Assembly (NCBI GenBank): GCA_963677445.2
Contig: CAXXGF010000003.1
Span: 19,781 to 83,780, forward strand
Length of the DNA: 64,000 bases
Reading direction: 5' to 3'
Source of the DNA: G963677445 sp963677445
Lineage (GTDB): Bacteria; Bacteroidota; Ignavibacteria; Ignavibacteriales; Melioribacteraceae
Below are positions 44,973 to 53,952 of this stretch, piece after piece. The notes beneath the pieces are model-generated. The model saw nothing but the letters and a program-made list of their open reading frames with translations. It made no database searches and was not told where the DNA came from. Every line of letters begins with the position of its first letter. Position 1 is the stretch's first letter. Made by a program: the position numbers and the translations under genes.

Positions 44973-46679
44973 CTATTTTTTCACAAGATACCTTTTAATT
45001 TTCTGGGTAGTCGTTTTTTCAAATTCCGAGTCCCTGATGTGGAATTTTTTTATCTGTTTGTAACCGGCAAGGTTTTTATTCGCTTTTTTAACCTCTTCGG
45101 CAATTAATTTATTCATTAATTCATCAGTGATCTTGATATTATTCTCTTCTGAATAGGCAATAAAAGTCTCGGCGTCAACAACCACCTGTACCGCTATTAC
45201 CTCATCCAGCTTTTCATCTTCCTCTCCATATACCATCGATTCAAGAATGTAAGGACTCCTGTTTAAAATATCCTCTATTTCCTCGGGAAAAACATTCTTG
45301 CCGCTTCGTGAAATTATGACATTTTTTTGTCTTCCCTGAATGTGAAGGAATCCATCTTTGTCAATAAATCCCAGGTCGCCGGTTTTAAACCAGCCATCTT
45401 CGAATGAGTCATTTGTCAAATCATCATTTTTATAATAACCAAGCATAACATTGCCACCTTTGGCCCATACTTCACCGACTCCATCGGCATCCGGCCTGTC
45501 AATTTTTATATCAACACCGGGCAAAGGAATGCCTGCCGCGTTATCCTTAAAACTATTAAGCCTGTTAAGAGCAAGAATTGGTGAGGTCTCGGTCAGGCCA
45601 TAACCCTGTAAAAAATTGAAACCGAATTCTCTTAATCCTTTTGCCACCTGGGGATCGGGAGCGGCTCCGCCGGCAATAAATATTCTTACGTGTCCTCCAA
45701 AACGGGCGTGAAGCTCTTTGAATAATTTTTTCTTAAGCCCTTTCATCCCGAGAAGAGAAGTGAAATTGGTCAGCTTAACAAGATTAGGAACAAGCAGAGA
45801 CTTTACTTTATCTCCCGAAATACCTTTCATAATGCGTTTAAACATTTTATCATAAAGCAGAGGAACACCAAGCAGAATGGTAGCCTTTACCTTCTGAATA
45901 TCATCAACTATTGTTTTAAGTCCCCTCGCGTAATGAACCGATGATCCCGCGTAGAGCGGACATAACATTCCGCAGGTGCATTCATAGGTATGATGAATCG
46001 GAAGAACTGAAAGGAACCTGTCATCAGGATACATCATCAGCATGCTGACCATGCCCACAAGATTGGCGGCAAGATTCCCCTGGGTAAGCATTACTCCTTT
46101 AGCGCGTCCAAGCGATCCCGAGGTAAAAATAATTTCAGCCATCGCTTTAGGATCAATCTCCGGAAGCTCTTCAACCGGCAGAGGATCGGCCTTTATTATC
46201 AGATCGACCATGCATAAAATTTCATCTTCACGACATTCACTGTCCATCGAAATAAACTTTTTCACCCTTTTAAGTGAAGAATGTTTCTCCCTGAAAAGAG
46301 GAGCGAAAGTATCAGAGAATATCACAGCTTCCGAATCTGATTCATGAATGATATTTAATATTTCATTTGAAGTGAGCTTCATATCAATCGGAACGATAAC
46401 ATAATCGAAACACATCGCGGTCAGAAAGGTCATCGCCCACTGGACACGGTTTTCACCTATGACTGCTATATGAGTCCGTTCCTTCAGTCCCAGGCTGTTA
46501 AGAGCTGAACCGAATTTTAATATATTCTGAAGCAGTTCATGATAAGTAAGATTTCCTATCGGAGTTTTGTTTAGATCCTCCAACGCAAGTTTATCACCAT
46601 ACTCCTTCGCACTAAGGAGCACCATGTCCTGTATTGAGGAAATTTCCGGCACATCATAAAGATCAGTCACATTACCCAT
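44973..46679 (-). CDS. Long-chain acyl-CoA synthetase (AMP-binding)
   Basis: 568 aa. AGGA lies about 9 bases before ATG. The adenylate-forming signatures are in order: AEIIFTSGSLGRAKGVMLTQGN (P-loop), LPIHHTYECTCG, GGAAPDPQVAKGLREFGFN, LQGYGLTETSPI, GWFKTGDLGFIDKDGFLHIQGRQKNVIISRSGKNVFPEEIE and a terminal catalytic Lys in TTTQKIKRYLVKK. The enzyme activates fatty acids with ATP and CoA; the GRQKNVIISRSGKNVFPEE stretch is typical of the long-chain group. Chain length is not deducible. It is alone on its transcript. Confidence 0.92.
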   Translation of the reverse strand: MGNVTDLYDVPEISSIQDMVLLSAKEYGDKLALEDLNKTPIGNLTYHELLQNILKFGSALNSLGLKERTHIAVIGENRVQWAMTFLTAMCFDYVIVPIDMKLTSNEILNIIHESDSEAVIFSDTFAPLFREKHSSLKRVKKFISMDSECREDEILCMVDLIIKADPLPVEELPEIDPKAMAEIIFTSGSLGRAKGVMLTQGNLAANLVGMVSMLMMYPDDRFLSVLPIHHTYECTCGMLCPLYAGSSVHYARGLKTIVDDIQKVKATILLGVPLLYDKMFKRIMKGISGDKVKSLLVPNLVKLTNFTSLLGMKGLKKKLFKELHARFGGHVRIFIAGGAAPDPQVAKGLREFGFNFLQGYGLTETSPILALNRLNSFKDNAAGIPLPGVDIKIDRPDADGVGEVWAKGGNVMLGYYKNDDLTNDSFEDGWFKTGDLGFIDKDGFLHIQGRQKNVIISRSGKNVFPEEIEDILNRSPYILESMVYGEEDEKLDEVIAVQVVVDAETFIAYSEENNIKITDELMNKLIAEEVKKANKNLAGYKQIKKFHIRDSEFEKTTTQKIKRYLVKK

Positions 46680-47228
46680 TTGTAAATATCCTTTTTTGGG
46701 AATAATAAGAATACTATCTTTTCAAAATAAGAAATATTTTCGAAAAAATTAAATATAAAATTCAGGGCAGGCAAATTATAGATACAATGACAGGAAGGAA
46801 CCCTTATTGAAGTATATGCCAATTTTTCAGTTTTATTAAGTCCCGGATATGTGAAGAATGAACAGTGATTAGTGATAAGCAACTACAGAAATTAAAATTC
46901 ATAAGCCTGCATAGCCAGAAAAAATGAAGGAATGAACCTCTTCGGAATGTTTTTTGAATCGGATATGCTTTGTAGAAGCGGCATTATATGTAGAAAAATA
47001 ACAACACAAAACCAAAAATCCCTGTAGGGAATCAACAGTGGACTGCCAAACATTGCGATAATTTAAGATTAACGTGAGTTCGCGATCATGATTGAGAAAG
47101 AAAATAATATTTCAGACGATCTAAAACCAGGTCCATGTTTATCTGCCTTTGGCATGGCCTTTCCTCCGCGGAATTTGTTTTAGATTAAAATAGATAACAA
47201 GATTGTTTGCATTTATTTGTCATCCAAT

Positions 47229-47301
47229 TGTCAGGGGCCAGATAATTCCCCACCCTTGGGGTCACTTTATTCCCCAGCGCCGGTCCACTTTATTCCCCAC
47301 C
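47229..47301 (+). mobile_element. Solitary IS21-like terminal region
   Basis: Starts TGTCAGGGGCC and then has three spaced repeats of the type TTATTCCCCAC/TAATTCCCCACC with CCTTGGGGTCAC between. Multiple internal terminal repeats of this kind are typical of IS21-family ends. No istA or istB gene or second end is present in the window, so it is a remnant or a captured end. Confidence 0.55.
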
Positions 47302-47315
47302 TCTAATTTAAAAAA

Positions 47316-47340
47316 AGCGCCATGCAAAAACATGACGCTT
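47316..47340 (-). terminator. Terminator of the clpS-ychF-pepD operon
   Basis: AAGCGTCATG-tttttg-CATGGCGCTT on the minus strand (one internal mismatch) followed by a T run. It lies 28 bases after the pepD stop. Confidence 0.78.
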
Positions 47341-47367
47341 CTAATGAACAACTAAATGTTATATATA

Positions 47368-48840
47368 TTACTTATTCTCTTCAGCTATCTCTGAAATGAT
47401 GCCTTTCACCAATTCCCAGAATTTTTCAACATCAGGAATATTAACCATCTCGGCGGGTGAGTGGGCATTCTGTATTGTGGGACCGAATGAGATCATATCC
47501 AGCTCGGGATCAAGCGCGCCGAGAATACCACATTCCAGACCGGCGTGAATAGCCTTCATTTCAGCCTCTTCGCCAAATTTTTTCTTATAAAATTCACGGG
47601 AAAATTTCAGCAGTTTTGAATCAAGATTCGGCTGCCAGCCCGGGTATCCGTCACCGGTTGAAATTTCTTCCGCCCCGGCAAGATCAAGAACAGCTTTCAC
47701 TATATTGGAAGCTTCCACTTTGGCCGGTTCCACCGAACTCCTCTGGCTTGTGCCTATTCTCAGAATATCACCTTCTGTAAAAATAGTGGCCAGGTTAGTT
47801 GAGGTTTCAACCAGTCCTTCAATATCAGGACTCATAGCGAGTATTCCATGAGGCATAGCAAGAATAACATCAATAATTTTACGTGTGAATTTCTTGCGGA
47901 ATACTTTCTTTGGTTTATCCTCAAGTTTTGTCAGAGTTGCCTCCAGACCGCCATCATTAACTTTGAACTCAAGTAAAGTATCTTCAACAAACTGATCGAT
48001 TATTTCTTTGGCTTTTTCTTCATTAACAGGGTCGATCATTATCTTTGCTTCAGCTTCGCGGGGTATCGCGTTCCTTTTGGAGCCGCCGTTTATCTCAGCG
48101 ATTTTGAATTTTAATACCGAAAGACGATTGAGCAGTTTGCCGATAAGTTTGATAGCATTGGCTCTACCATTCGCGACATCCAGCCCCGAGTGACCACCTT
48201 TAAGACCTGTAACCATCAGCTCGTATGTTTCGAGTCCCGGTTTTGGTTCGGTATACCGAATATCAAAAAGCCCGGCAGTATCCAGCCCGCCTGAACAGCC
48301 GATATAAAATACGCCATCCTCCTCACTATCGAGGTTAAGCATCATTTTACCAGTTATAAAACCTTTTTCCAGGTTATTCGCTCCTGTAAGACCGGTTTCT
48401 TCATCAACAGTACATAATACTTCGAGTGGGCCATGAACAAAACTGTCATCGGTTACAGCGGCAAGTCCCGCCGCAACTCCTATTCCGTTGTCCGCGCCGA
48501 GTGTGGTGCCATCCGCTTTCAGCCAGTCTCCATCCCTGATAAGTTTTATCGGGTCATTATCAAAATCATGTACTGTGCCTTTGTTCTTTTCACATACCAT
48601 ATCAACATGTCCCTGTATAACAACAACAGGAACATTTTCATAACCGGGAGTGGCGCGAATTTTCATAACAATATTACTTACCTTATCCTCTTTCATCTCA
48701 AGGTTATGTTCTTTAGCGAATTCCCTAAGATACTCAACAACTTTTCCTTCATTTTTTGAAGGTCGTGGTATTTGACTGATTTCATAAAATCGCTGCCAGA
48801 GAATTTCCGGCTTTAATCCTTCTATAGCTGCTTTACTCAT
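47368..48840 (-). CDS. pepD: Aminoacyl-histidine dipeptidase (M20)
   Basis: 490 aa. AAGGAG lies 5 bases before ATG. Metal-binding and catalytic motifs of the PepD/Xaa-His dipeptidase family are present: VVIQGHVDMVCEKN, GTTLGADNGIGVA, CTVDEETGLTGAN, LNLDSEEDG and GLKGGHSGLDVANGRANAIK. It should be a two-zinc cytoplasmic enzyme that hydrolyses dipeptides such as Xaa-His. It starts 21 bases after the ychF-like gene, so it is the last gene of clpS-ychF-pepD. Confidence 0.94.
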   Translation of the reverse strand: MSKAAIEGLKPEILWQRFYEISQIPRPSKNEGKVVEYLREFAKEHNLEMKEDKVSNIVMKIRATPGYENVPVVVIQGHVDMVCEKNKGTVHDFDNDPIKLIRDGDWLKADGTTLGADNGIGVAAGLAAVTDDSFVHGPLEVLCTVDEETGLTGANNLEKGFITGKMMLNLDSEEDGVFYIGCSGGLDTAGLFDIRYTEPKPGLETYELMVTGLKGGHSGLDVANGRANAIKLIGKLLNRLSVLKFKIAEINGGSKRNAIPREAEAKIMIDPVNEEKAKEIIDQFVEDTLLEFKVNDGGLEATLTKLEDKPKKVFRKKFTRKIIDVILAMPHGILAMSPDIEGLVETSTNLATIFTEGDILRIGTSQRSSVEPAKVEASNIVKAVLDLAGAEEISTGDGYPGWQPNLDSKLLKFSREFYKKKFGEEAEMKAIHAGLECGILGALDPELDMISFGPTIQNAHSPAEMVNIPDVEKFWELVKGIISEIAEENK

Positions 48841-48861
48841 TTTAACTCCTTTTTTGGAATA

Positions 48862-49944
48862 TTAACTATGCCGTATATTTAAAATATCACCATCTCTTAC
48901 GATGTATTCTTTTCCTTCCAAACGCCAGACTCCGGCTTCTTTGCATTTACTCATCGATTCATGCTCCATAAAATCTTCGTAATGCACAACCTCTGCCCGG
49001 ATAAATTTATTGTAAAAATCTGTATGAATCACCCCCGCCGATTCCTGCGCGGTATAATTCTTTTTGATAGTCCACGCGCGGCACTCATCTTCACCTACCG
49101 TAAAGAATGACTGCAAACCGAGGGCTTCATAACTCGCGCGTAAAATTTTACTCAAAGCCGACTCTTCAATTCCATAATCTTCCATAAAAACAGCGCGGTC
49201 ATCTTCATCAAGACCCGCAAGCTCATTTTCAATTTTCGCGAAAAAAGGTATTATCATAACACCTTCAAGATTGAGCGATTTTTTAATTTCTTCAACCTGC
49301 TTTTCTGCTGTGTCAATCGATCCTTCATCAAAATTAATAGCGGCAATAAGAGGTTTCATCGTTAATAGCTGGTATCCTCTCAGCGCTTTCATTTCATTTT
49401 CACCAAGCTCAAGTGTTCTCAGAGGTTTTTCCTCCTCAAGCCAGGATATACACTTTTCAACAACAGGAATTTCCCGTTTAAGCTCATCACTTTTTATCTT
49501 CATCGCGTCCTTGCGCAATTTCTCAAGACGGTTTTCAAAAAATGCCAGGTCGGTTAATAAAAACTCCGTTTCCAAAAATTGAATATCCCTAACCGCGTTA
49601 ATTGTATTCATTGGGTGGGGAACCGTATCACTTTCAAACTGCCTGATCACATAAAAAAGAGCGTCATTATTTTTAGCGCTGTTAAGAAATGCGCTTGTTA
49701 TTTTCACCTTCCCGTCATCCGACATTTTCAGGCCGGGAAAATCAAACACTTCTATTGTGGCATTTATCTGCTTTTTGGGTTTGAATATCGCTGTAAGTTT
49801 ATCCAGTCTTTCGTCAGGAACCTTAACCACCTCAACCACAGCTTCTTCACTGCCGCTGAAACCTTCCTCTTCGGCTGCTCCGGAAAGTGTTCTGAATAAA
49901 GTGGACTTGCCCGAAAACTGTAAACCAACCAATCCTATCTGCAT
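48862..49944 (-). CDS. ychF: YchF/OLA1-like P-loop NTPase (divergent)
   Basis: 360 aa. N-terminal G domain with P-loop GLQFSGKST (most YchF have a PNVGKST-like loop) and G3 FDFPGL. A helical insert follows (ETEFLLTDLAFFENRLEKL), then IAAINFDEGS at the base-recognition site and the TGS domain (FFTVGEDECRAWTIKKNY, AAGVIHTDF-type SAGVIHTDFYNKFIRAEVVHYEDF). YchF proteins prefer ATP to GTP and act in stress and translation control. The unusual P-loop could reflect a paralogue rather than canonical YchF. 22 bases after clpS. Confidence 0.85.
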   Translation of the reverse strand: MQIGLVGLQFSGKSTLFRTLSGAAEEEGFSGSEEAVVEVVKVPDERLDKLTAIFKPKKQINATIEVFDFPGLKMSDDGKVKITSAFLNSAKNNDALFYVIRQFESDTVPHPMNTINAVRDIQFLETEFLLTDLAFFENRLEKLRKDAMKIKSDELKREIPVVEKCISWLEEEKPLRTLELGENEMKALRGYQLLTMKPLIAAINFDEGSIDTAEKQVEEIKKSLNLEGVMIIPFFAKIENELAGLDEDDRAVFMEDYGIEESALSKILRASYEALGLQSFFTVGEDECRAWTIKKNYTAQESAGVIHTDFYNKFIRAEVVHYEDFMEHESMSKCKEAGVWRLEGKEYIVRDGDILNIRHS

Positions 49945-49966
49945 AATTTTATCATCTTAATTTAAT

Positions 49967-50254
49967 TTACGAAACAACCTGGGTATGAAGCGCTACCTCC
50001 TCGAGCACCGAGGATACCTTCAGGCATTTGCTTAATTCACCGCTGAATACAACAGCTTTTCCCTTTACGTGCACTTCAAAAGAAAGTGATCGCGCTTTTT
50101 CAAAATTACACCCGGTCGCCTTCATTAGCTGTTCAATCACTTCATCAAATGTATGCCAGTCATCATTATAAAGTATTACTCTGAATAACATCATTGAATC
50201 GGTTGATTCATCTTGTTCGCTATGTGGCAACCTGGTTGTCTTTTCTGTCTGCAT
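49967..50254 (-). CDS. clpS: ATP-dependent Clp protease adaptor ClpS
   Basis: 95 aa. The core signature is RVILYNDDWHTFDEVIEQLM, where the NDD and following turn form the N-degron pocket. MKATGCNFEKARSLSFEVHVKGKAVVFSG and the hydrophobic pocket helix complete it. ClpS delivers proteins with destabilising N-terminal residues to ClpA/ClpC-ClpP. No clp gene is next to it. It begins a three-gene unit with a YchF-like NTPase and pepD. An AGG lies directly before ATG; a later ATG at residue 21 is possible but would shorten the N-tail. Confidence 0.93.
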   Translation of the reverse strand: MQTEKTTRLPHSEQDESTDSMMLFRVILYNDDWHTFDEVIEQLMKATGCNFEKARSLSFEVHVKGKAVVFSGELSKCLKVSSVLEEVALHTQVVS

Positions 50255-50703
50255 CCTGATTCGGGGATAACTGTTTCAGAAGTTATTCTCTAAAGATAAG
50301 CATTATAAGAAAAATTGTGAAGTAAACTAAGATATTTATTTCAGAAGCAGAGACAAGACATGCCTTGGGGAAGCTTTCACTCCCGCGCCACAAAACGGCT
50401 TCGGCGGGTAAAAAGTATGAGGTATAAAGTTTGAAAAGATAAATTCCATTTGGAGATATATTGAAGGAACATTTTTGTGAAAAAGAATCACATAGGATAC
50501 TCTGTGTTTAAGAAATTGTACCAAATTTCAGATTGTGCGATATTCTAAAGCACGACCAATCTGATCCCGCCAATTTCTGAACCACTATTACAGGATTTAA
50601 AGATTACATGGTTAAAAATCGTTATTGGTATCGTTTTTTTTCTTCACCGGGAAAATGCCGAAATGAAAATCTGTAGAGACAAGGCATGCCTTGTCTCTAC
50701 CCT
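50255..50703. other. Gene-free interval
   Basis: Contains the second copy of the 28-bp palindrome (50673-50700) and a partial, degenerate copy near 50346 (CAGAGACAAGACATGCCTTG). No gene recognised. Promoter of clpS is at the left edge. Confidence 0.55.
50673..50700. repeat. 28-bp perfect palindrome, copy 2
   Basis: Identical to 23960-23987. It ends three bases before the reconstructed, frameshifted 3' end of the carbonic anhydrase gene, so it may serve as a terminator-like hairpin for that gene. Confidence 0.85.
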
Positions 50704-50761
50704 TCACGGTATCTCTTCAGGCGAAGTTATGCACATATCCAAATCCCTGATGATCCCGTCT

Positions 50762-51316
50762 TCAAGGCTTGTATATCCATCCATGCACCGCGAGTTGCTG
50801 CCCCCTCTTCCAGGCATTCCGTACAATGGTGGTCCGGCATACATTAATCACCTGTTCCCTGATATTAAACTCACAAAGCATATTTCTTCTTTCTTCAGCG
50901 CTTTCCCCTTTTCCTATCTTTCCCTCATGTAAGCGATAAACATCCCTGATATGCTGAAGCCAGTTATCTATAAGTCCGTGATCGCTATCTTCCATAGCGG
51001 CAGCCACTCCTCCGCAGCCATAATGCCCGCATACTATTATGTGTTTTACTTTCACCGCTTCAACGGCATACTGGATAACTGAAAGTATATTCAAATCGGT
51101 ATGAGATACCACATTCGCTATATTACGGTGGACAAAAATCTCCCCCGGCGGCAGATCAACTATCTGGTTGGCCGGCACACGACTATCCGAACATCCAATC
51201 CAGAGATACTCCGGGTTCTGCTGTTTAGAGAGCTCCTTAAAAAACCCCGGACTCTTTATTTCAATATCTTTCGCCCATCTTTTATTCTGATCAAATAACT
51301 TCTTCAATACTCTCAT
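50762..51316 (-). CDS. Beta-carbonic anhydrase (3' end frameshifted)
   Basis: 184 aa as read. ATG is 7 bases after GGCAGG. Zinc ligands and neighbours are all there: WIGCSDSRVPANQIVDLPPGE, FVHRNIANVV, IIVCGHYGCGGVAAAM. The frame stops just after RGQQLAVHGWIYKP. One base over, the same strand continues SLEDGIIRDLDMCITSPEEI and stops at 50704, which matches the normal C-terminal helix of the family (Y-x-x-x-D-G-x-x-R-D-L-D). So a single-base change near 50765 has cut the last 20 residues. The enzyme would hydrate carbon dioxide. It may be an assembly error, phase change or early decay. Confidence 0.88.
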   Translation of the reverse strand: MRVLKKLFDQNKRWAKDIEIKSPGFFKELSKQQNPEYLWIGCSDSRVPANQIVDLPPGEIFVHRNIANVVSHTDLNILSVIQYAVEAVKVKHIIVCGHYGCGGVAAAMEDSDHGLIDNWLQHIRDVYRLHEGKIGKGESAEERRNMLCEFNIREQVINVCRTTIVRNAWKRGQQLAVHGWIYKP

Positions 51317-51918
51317 CGCGCGCCTGCCTTCCCGAATTTTTATTAAAGATTACGCCACAAATGAAAAAAAAGTTTCATGAATATCAAAAACTATTGATCG
51401 ATATTTCCATCCTCCCTGAATGCCGGAACCAGATAATCAGGAAAATCTTTTCGATTTCAGCAACAGAGATCGTGGGATTATCTCCCTATATCGAACTGAA
51501 GTTAATTTATGTAATTATTCCATAAAAAGTTGAATTCAGCGCAAAATTGCAAAGTTTTTTCGTACACAGCGAAGCGGTGCTCGTAATCGTCCTCGTTCTC
51601 GAATAACCTGAGCATTTTGAAAAGACGAGTACGATTCATTTATTTGGATTTGTTTTCCCGCTCTGCCGGTTTATTAAGGCCGGGTAAGTTTAAAGAGAGG
51701 CCGGCATTTTTGAATAAAGGAAAACCTCCTCCCCAAAAAGGACTGCTGTCAGCTTAATGATTTTTTACCGTCCCCGAAGGGGGCAAAGAGGAATAACCAC
51801 GGGCAGCCTTCGAAGACGGCGGCCCGTGGAGGAGACCAGAGAAAAAACCACACCTCCGAATGGGAGCGAACCGGTTCTTATGTTGACAGCATTACCCCAA
51901 AAAGAAGGAGTCCAATAA
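51317..51918. other. Gene-free interval with element D
   Basis: Contains the TACTCG/CGAGTACG repeat (about 51560-51645) and MITE-like element D (51741-51894). No gene. Confidence 0.6.
51741..51894 (+). mobile_element. MITE-like element D (154 bp), 10-bp target duplication
   Basis: Ends GACTGCTGTCAGCTTAA and TTATGTTGACAGCATTA are imperfect inverted repeats related to A, B and E. CCCCAAAAAG flanks it on both sides (51731-51740 and 51895-51904). The interior has the CCGTCCCCGAAGGGGGC core start but diverges after it (GCAGCCTTCGAAGACGGCGG). Confidence 0.78.
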
Positions 51919-52503
51919 TTATTTTGGTGTCGGGTAATTGCCCTCAACACAAATAATAAAGCTCACACAGAGAGAAGGCTGGCAAAGCGGCAATGCCTGG
52001 CCGCCTCCGGCAGATTCAACTTGAACGGAATAATCTCCCGATTTTGTGATTGTCACATCAACTTCACCCATATCCGCATTAAAAGAATTATAATAAACAG
52101 GAGCGCCCGACGGGGCCGGCCCGAAATAGCGGTTCTCAGGGTCTGTGTTTCCTGCTCCCATTCCCATGAAACATCTTTGCCCGGCTGTGCCTGAATATGA
52201 CGATTGCGTAAGAGTGGGAGTATGAGTATGAGGGTAGATTTCCGATATTTCCAGTTTCCTTTCCTCATCGCCAAAATATCTGCCCAGATAGGCGAGACCA
52301 TTTGCTATAACCCCGAGGGGAGATCTTCCTCTTAAATCGGGAAGCTTGAAGTTAGTTCTTCCATCTCCGCCAAAAGTATTGGAGAGGATCGAAAAAAGGA
52401 CCCCTTGCTGCGATATATTTAATGTTTGCCCGGCGCATATCATCCATTTTTCGGGAGCGTAATTGCCGGCGAACATCCTGATTTCACCTATAGTTCCTTC
52501 CAT
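51919..52503 (-). CDS. Tail-collar domain protein (MdpB-like), copy 3
   Basis: 194 aa from ATG 52503, which follows CGGAGG; an in-frame ATG at 52521 is less likely. The start TIGEIRMFAGNYAPEKWMICAGQ is the collar-domain opening, followed by LFSILSNTFGGDGRTNFKLPDLRGRSPLG. The family is named after microcystin-dependent protein and resembles phage tail-fibre collars. The C-terminal half (CFMGMGAGNTDPENRYFGPAP, SLCVSFIICVEGNYPTPK) is shared with the two neighbours. Its role is unknown. Last gene of the four-gene unit, 87 bases after the previous one. Confidence 0.88.
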   Translation of the reverse strand: MEGTIGEIRMFAGNYAPEKWMICAGQTLNISQQGVLFSILSNTFGGDGRTNFKLPDLRGRSPLGVIANGLAYLGRYFGDEERKLEISEIYPHTHTPTLTQSSYSGTAGQRCFMGMGAGNTDPENRYFGPAPSGAPVYYNSFNADMGEVDVTITKSGDYSVQVESAGGGQALPLCQPSLCVSFIICVEGNYPTPK

Positions 52504-52590
52504 AATTCCTCCGAATATCATATTTTATTTTATTTATTTTCATCTTCATTTTCGACTATATGTATTGATAATTATACCTTTTTCCCTGCG

Positions 52591-53184
52591 TTAACTCCTG
52601 TGCGGCCAGTTTCCATAAACGCAGATAATAAAATTGATAACCAGTGAAGGCTGTAAAAGGGAAATCATTTCACCCCCGCCCGATTCGTCCAGTTTCAGGC
52701 TGTATTCGCCCGATTTGCTCAACTCAACATTCAGTGGCGCCATATCAGCGCTGTCTGTATCATAATATATTGGATCGGCAGAGGGCGCCGGACCGGGATA
52801 ACGATTTTCCGGATCGGTATTGCCTGTTCCAAATCCTTTATAGCACTTCTGAATCGCTTTCCCTGAATAAGCCGGCCCGGTAATAGTTGTTTCATGCGTA
52901 TGTGGCGGGAAGTTTTTTAAAGGAATAAATATTTCCTCCCATCCCTTAATTTCTCCAAGGTGGTTATCCGAAAGTCCCGCTCCGTGGCCCCATCCGTAAG
53001 GAACCCGTCCTCTGAAATCGGGCAGTTTAAAATTAACATATCCGTCTCCGCCATAAGTAGTGCCGAGAAGGGCAAATAGTTTGGGATTTTGTACAATCTG
53101 AACCTCCTGTCCATCGCAAAAGGCCCAGTTGCGTGGAGCATAGTCCCCACTAAACATTCTTATTTCTCCGTAATATCCTTCCAT
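52591..53184 (-). CDS. Tail-collar domain protein (MdpB-like), copy 2
   Basis: 197 aa. ATG follows CCGGAGGAAAA. Same plan as its neighbours: YYGEIRMFSGDYAPRNWAFC, LFALLGTTYGGDGYVNFKLPDFRGRVPYGWG, then KCYKGFGTGNTDPENRYPGPAP and a C-terminal NFIICVYGNWPHRS. The copies differ at many positions, so they are old duplicates or have diverged in target. 137 bases after copy 1. Confidence 0.88.
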   Translation of the reverse strand: MEGYYGEIRMFSGDYAPRNWAFCDGQEVQIVQNPKLFALLGTTYGGDGYVNFKLPDFRGRVPYGWGHGAGLSDNHLGEIKGWEEIFIPLKNFPPHTHETTITGPAYSGKAIQKCYKGFGTGNTDPENRYPGPAPSADPIYYDTDSADMAPLNVELSKSGEYSLKLDESGGGEMISLLQPSLVINFIICVYGNWPHRS

Positions 53185-53321
53185 TTTTCCTCCGGATTTA
53201 ACTGTTTATTGTTTTCATAATTTTCTTATTATTTTTCTTTTGCTTTTTCTGCCTTTAAGCAAACGATTGGAATAACACGATTTATTCATCCTCTTCCATC
53301 GGCTTAAATTATTTTAAAGGA

Positions 53322-53915
53322 TTATGGACGTGGCGGCCAGTTGCCCTCAACACAAATAATAAAATTGAGCGCGAGGGCAGGTTGAAAAGGTCCAAATTCA
53401 GAAGATGATTCAGTATAGCCCACATCAGTTTTATAATCGCCGGTTTTAGTTACCTGGATATCAACGGCTCCCATTCCGGCGTTTTCCGTATCATGATATA
53501 TCGGCGCGGTTGATGGGGCCGGACCGGGATACCGGTTTTCAGGGTCTGTAAATCCGGGGCCAAATCCTTTAAAACACCTCTGGCTGGCCGAGCCGCTGTA
53601 GGTTGGCGCGGAAACAGTAGCGGTATGCGTGTGGGGGGGAATTTGATCCCAGCTAATCCTTTCCGAAAAGTTCCCGAAACTGTGACCAAGCATCCTCGGG
53701 GATAATCCCGTTCCCGTTCCCTGGCCGACAGGCAGACGCCAACTGAAATCAGGCAGACAAAAGAAATTATGTCCATCACCGCCAAATCGGGTGCCTATTA
53801 AAGAAAACAGATTCAAATGCTTATTAACGTGCAGCGACTGCCCTCTGCAGAACATCCAGTCCTTTGGCTCAAACTTGCCCGCAAAGATTCTTATTTCACC
53901 AGAATATCCTTCCAT
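53322..53915 (-). CDS. Tail-collar domain protein (MdpB-like), copy 1
   Basis: 197 aa. ATG follows CCGGAGGAAAT. Collar start YSGEIRIFAGKFEPKDWMFCRGQ, then LFSLIGTRFGGDGHNFFCLPDFSWRLPVGQG, with the same RCFKGFGPGFTDPENRYPGPAP block and the NFIICVEGNWPPRP end. No signal peptide is evident in any copy. It is 37 bases after the 119-aa gene. Confidence 0.88.
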   Translation of the reverse strand: MEGYSGEIRIFAGKFEPKDWMFCRGQSLHVNKHLNLFSLIGTRFGGDGHNFFCLPDFSWRLPVGQGTGTGLSPRMLGHSFGNFSERISWDQIPPHTHTATVSAPTYSGSASQRCFKGFGPGFTDPENRYPGPAPSTAPIYHDTENAGMGAVDIQVTKTGDYKTDVGYTESSSEFGPFQPALALNFIICVEGNWPPRP

Positions 53916-53952
53916 ATTTCCTCCGGAATTTGTTTTACTGTTTTTTTGGTTT

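Larger units (their letters stand above)
46680..47367. other. Gene-free interval
   Basis: Contains part of a mini-hairpin family (TCCCTGTAGGGA at 47019-47030, with TTATATGTAGAAAA before it), a TTTATCTGCCTTTGGCATGG repeat also seen near 7076, the solo IS21-like end at 47229-47301 and the pepD terminator. No gene. Confidence 0.6.
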
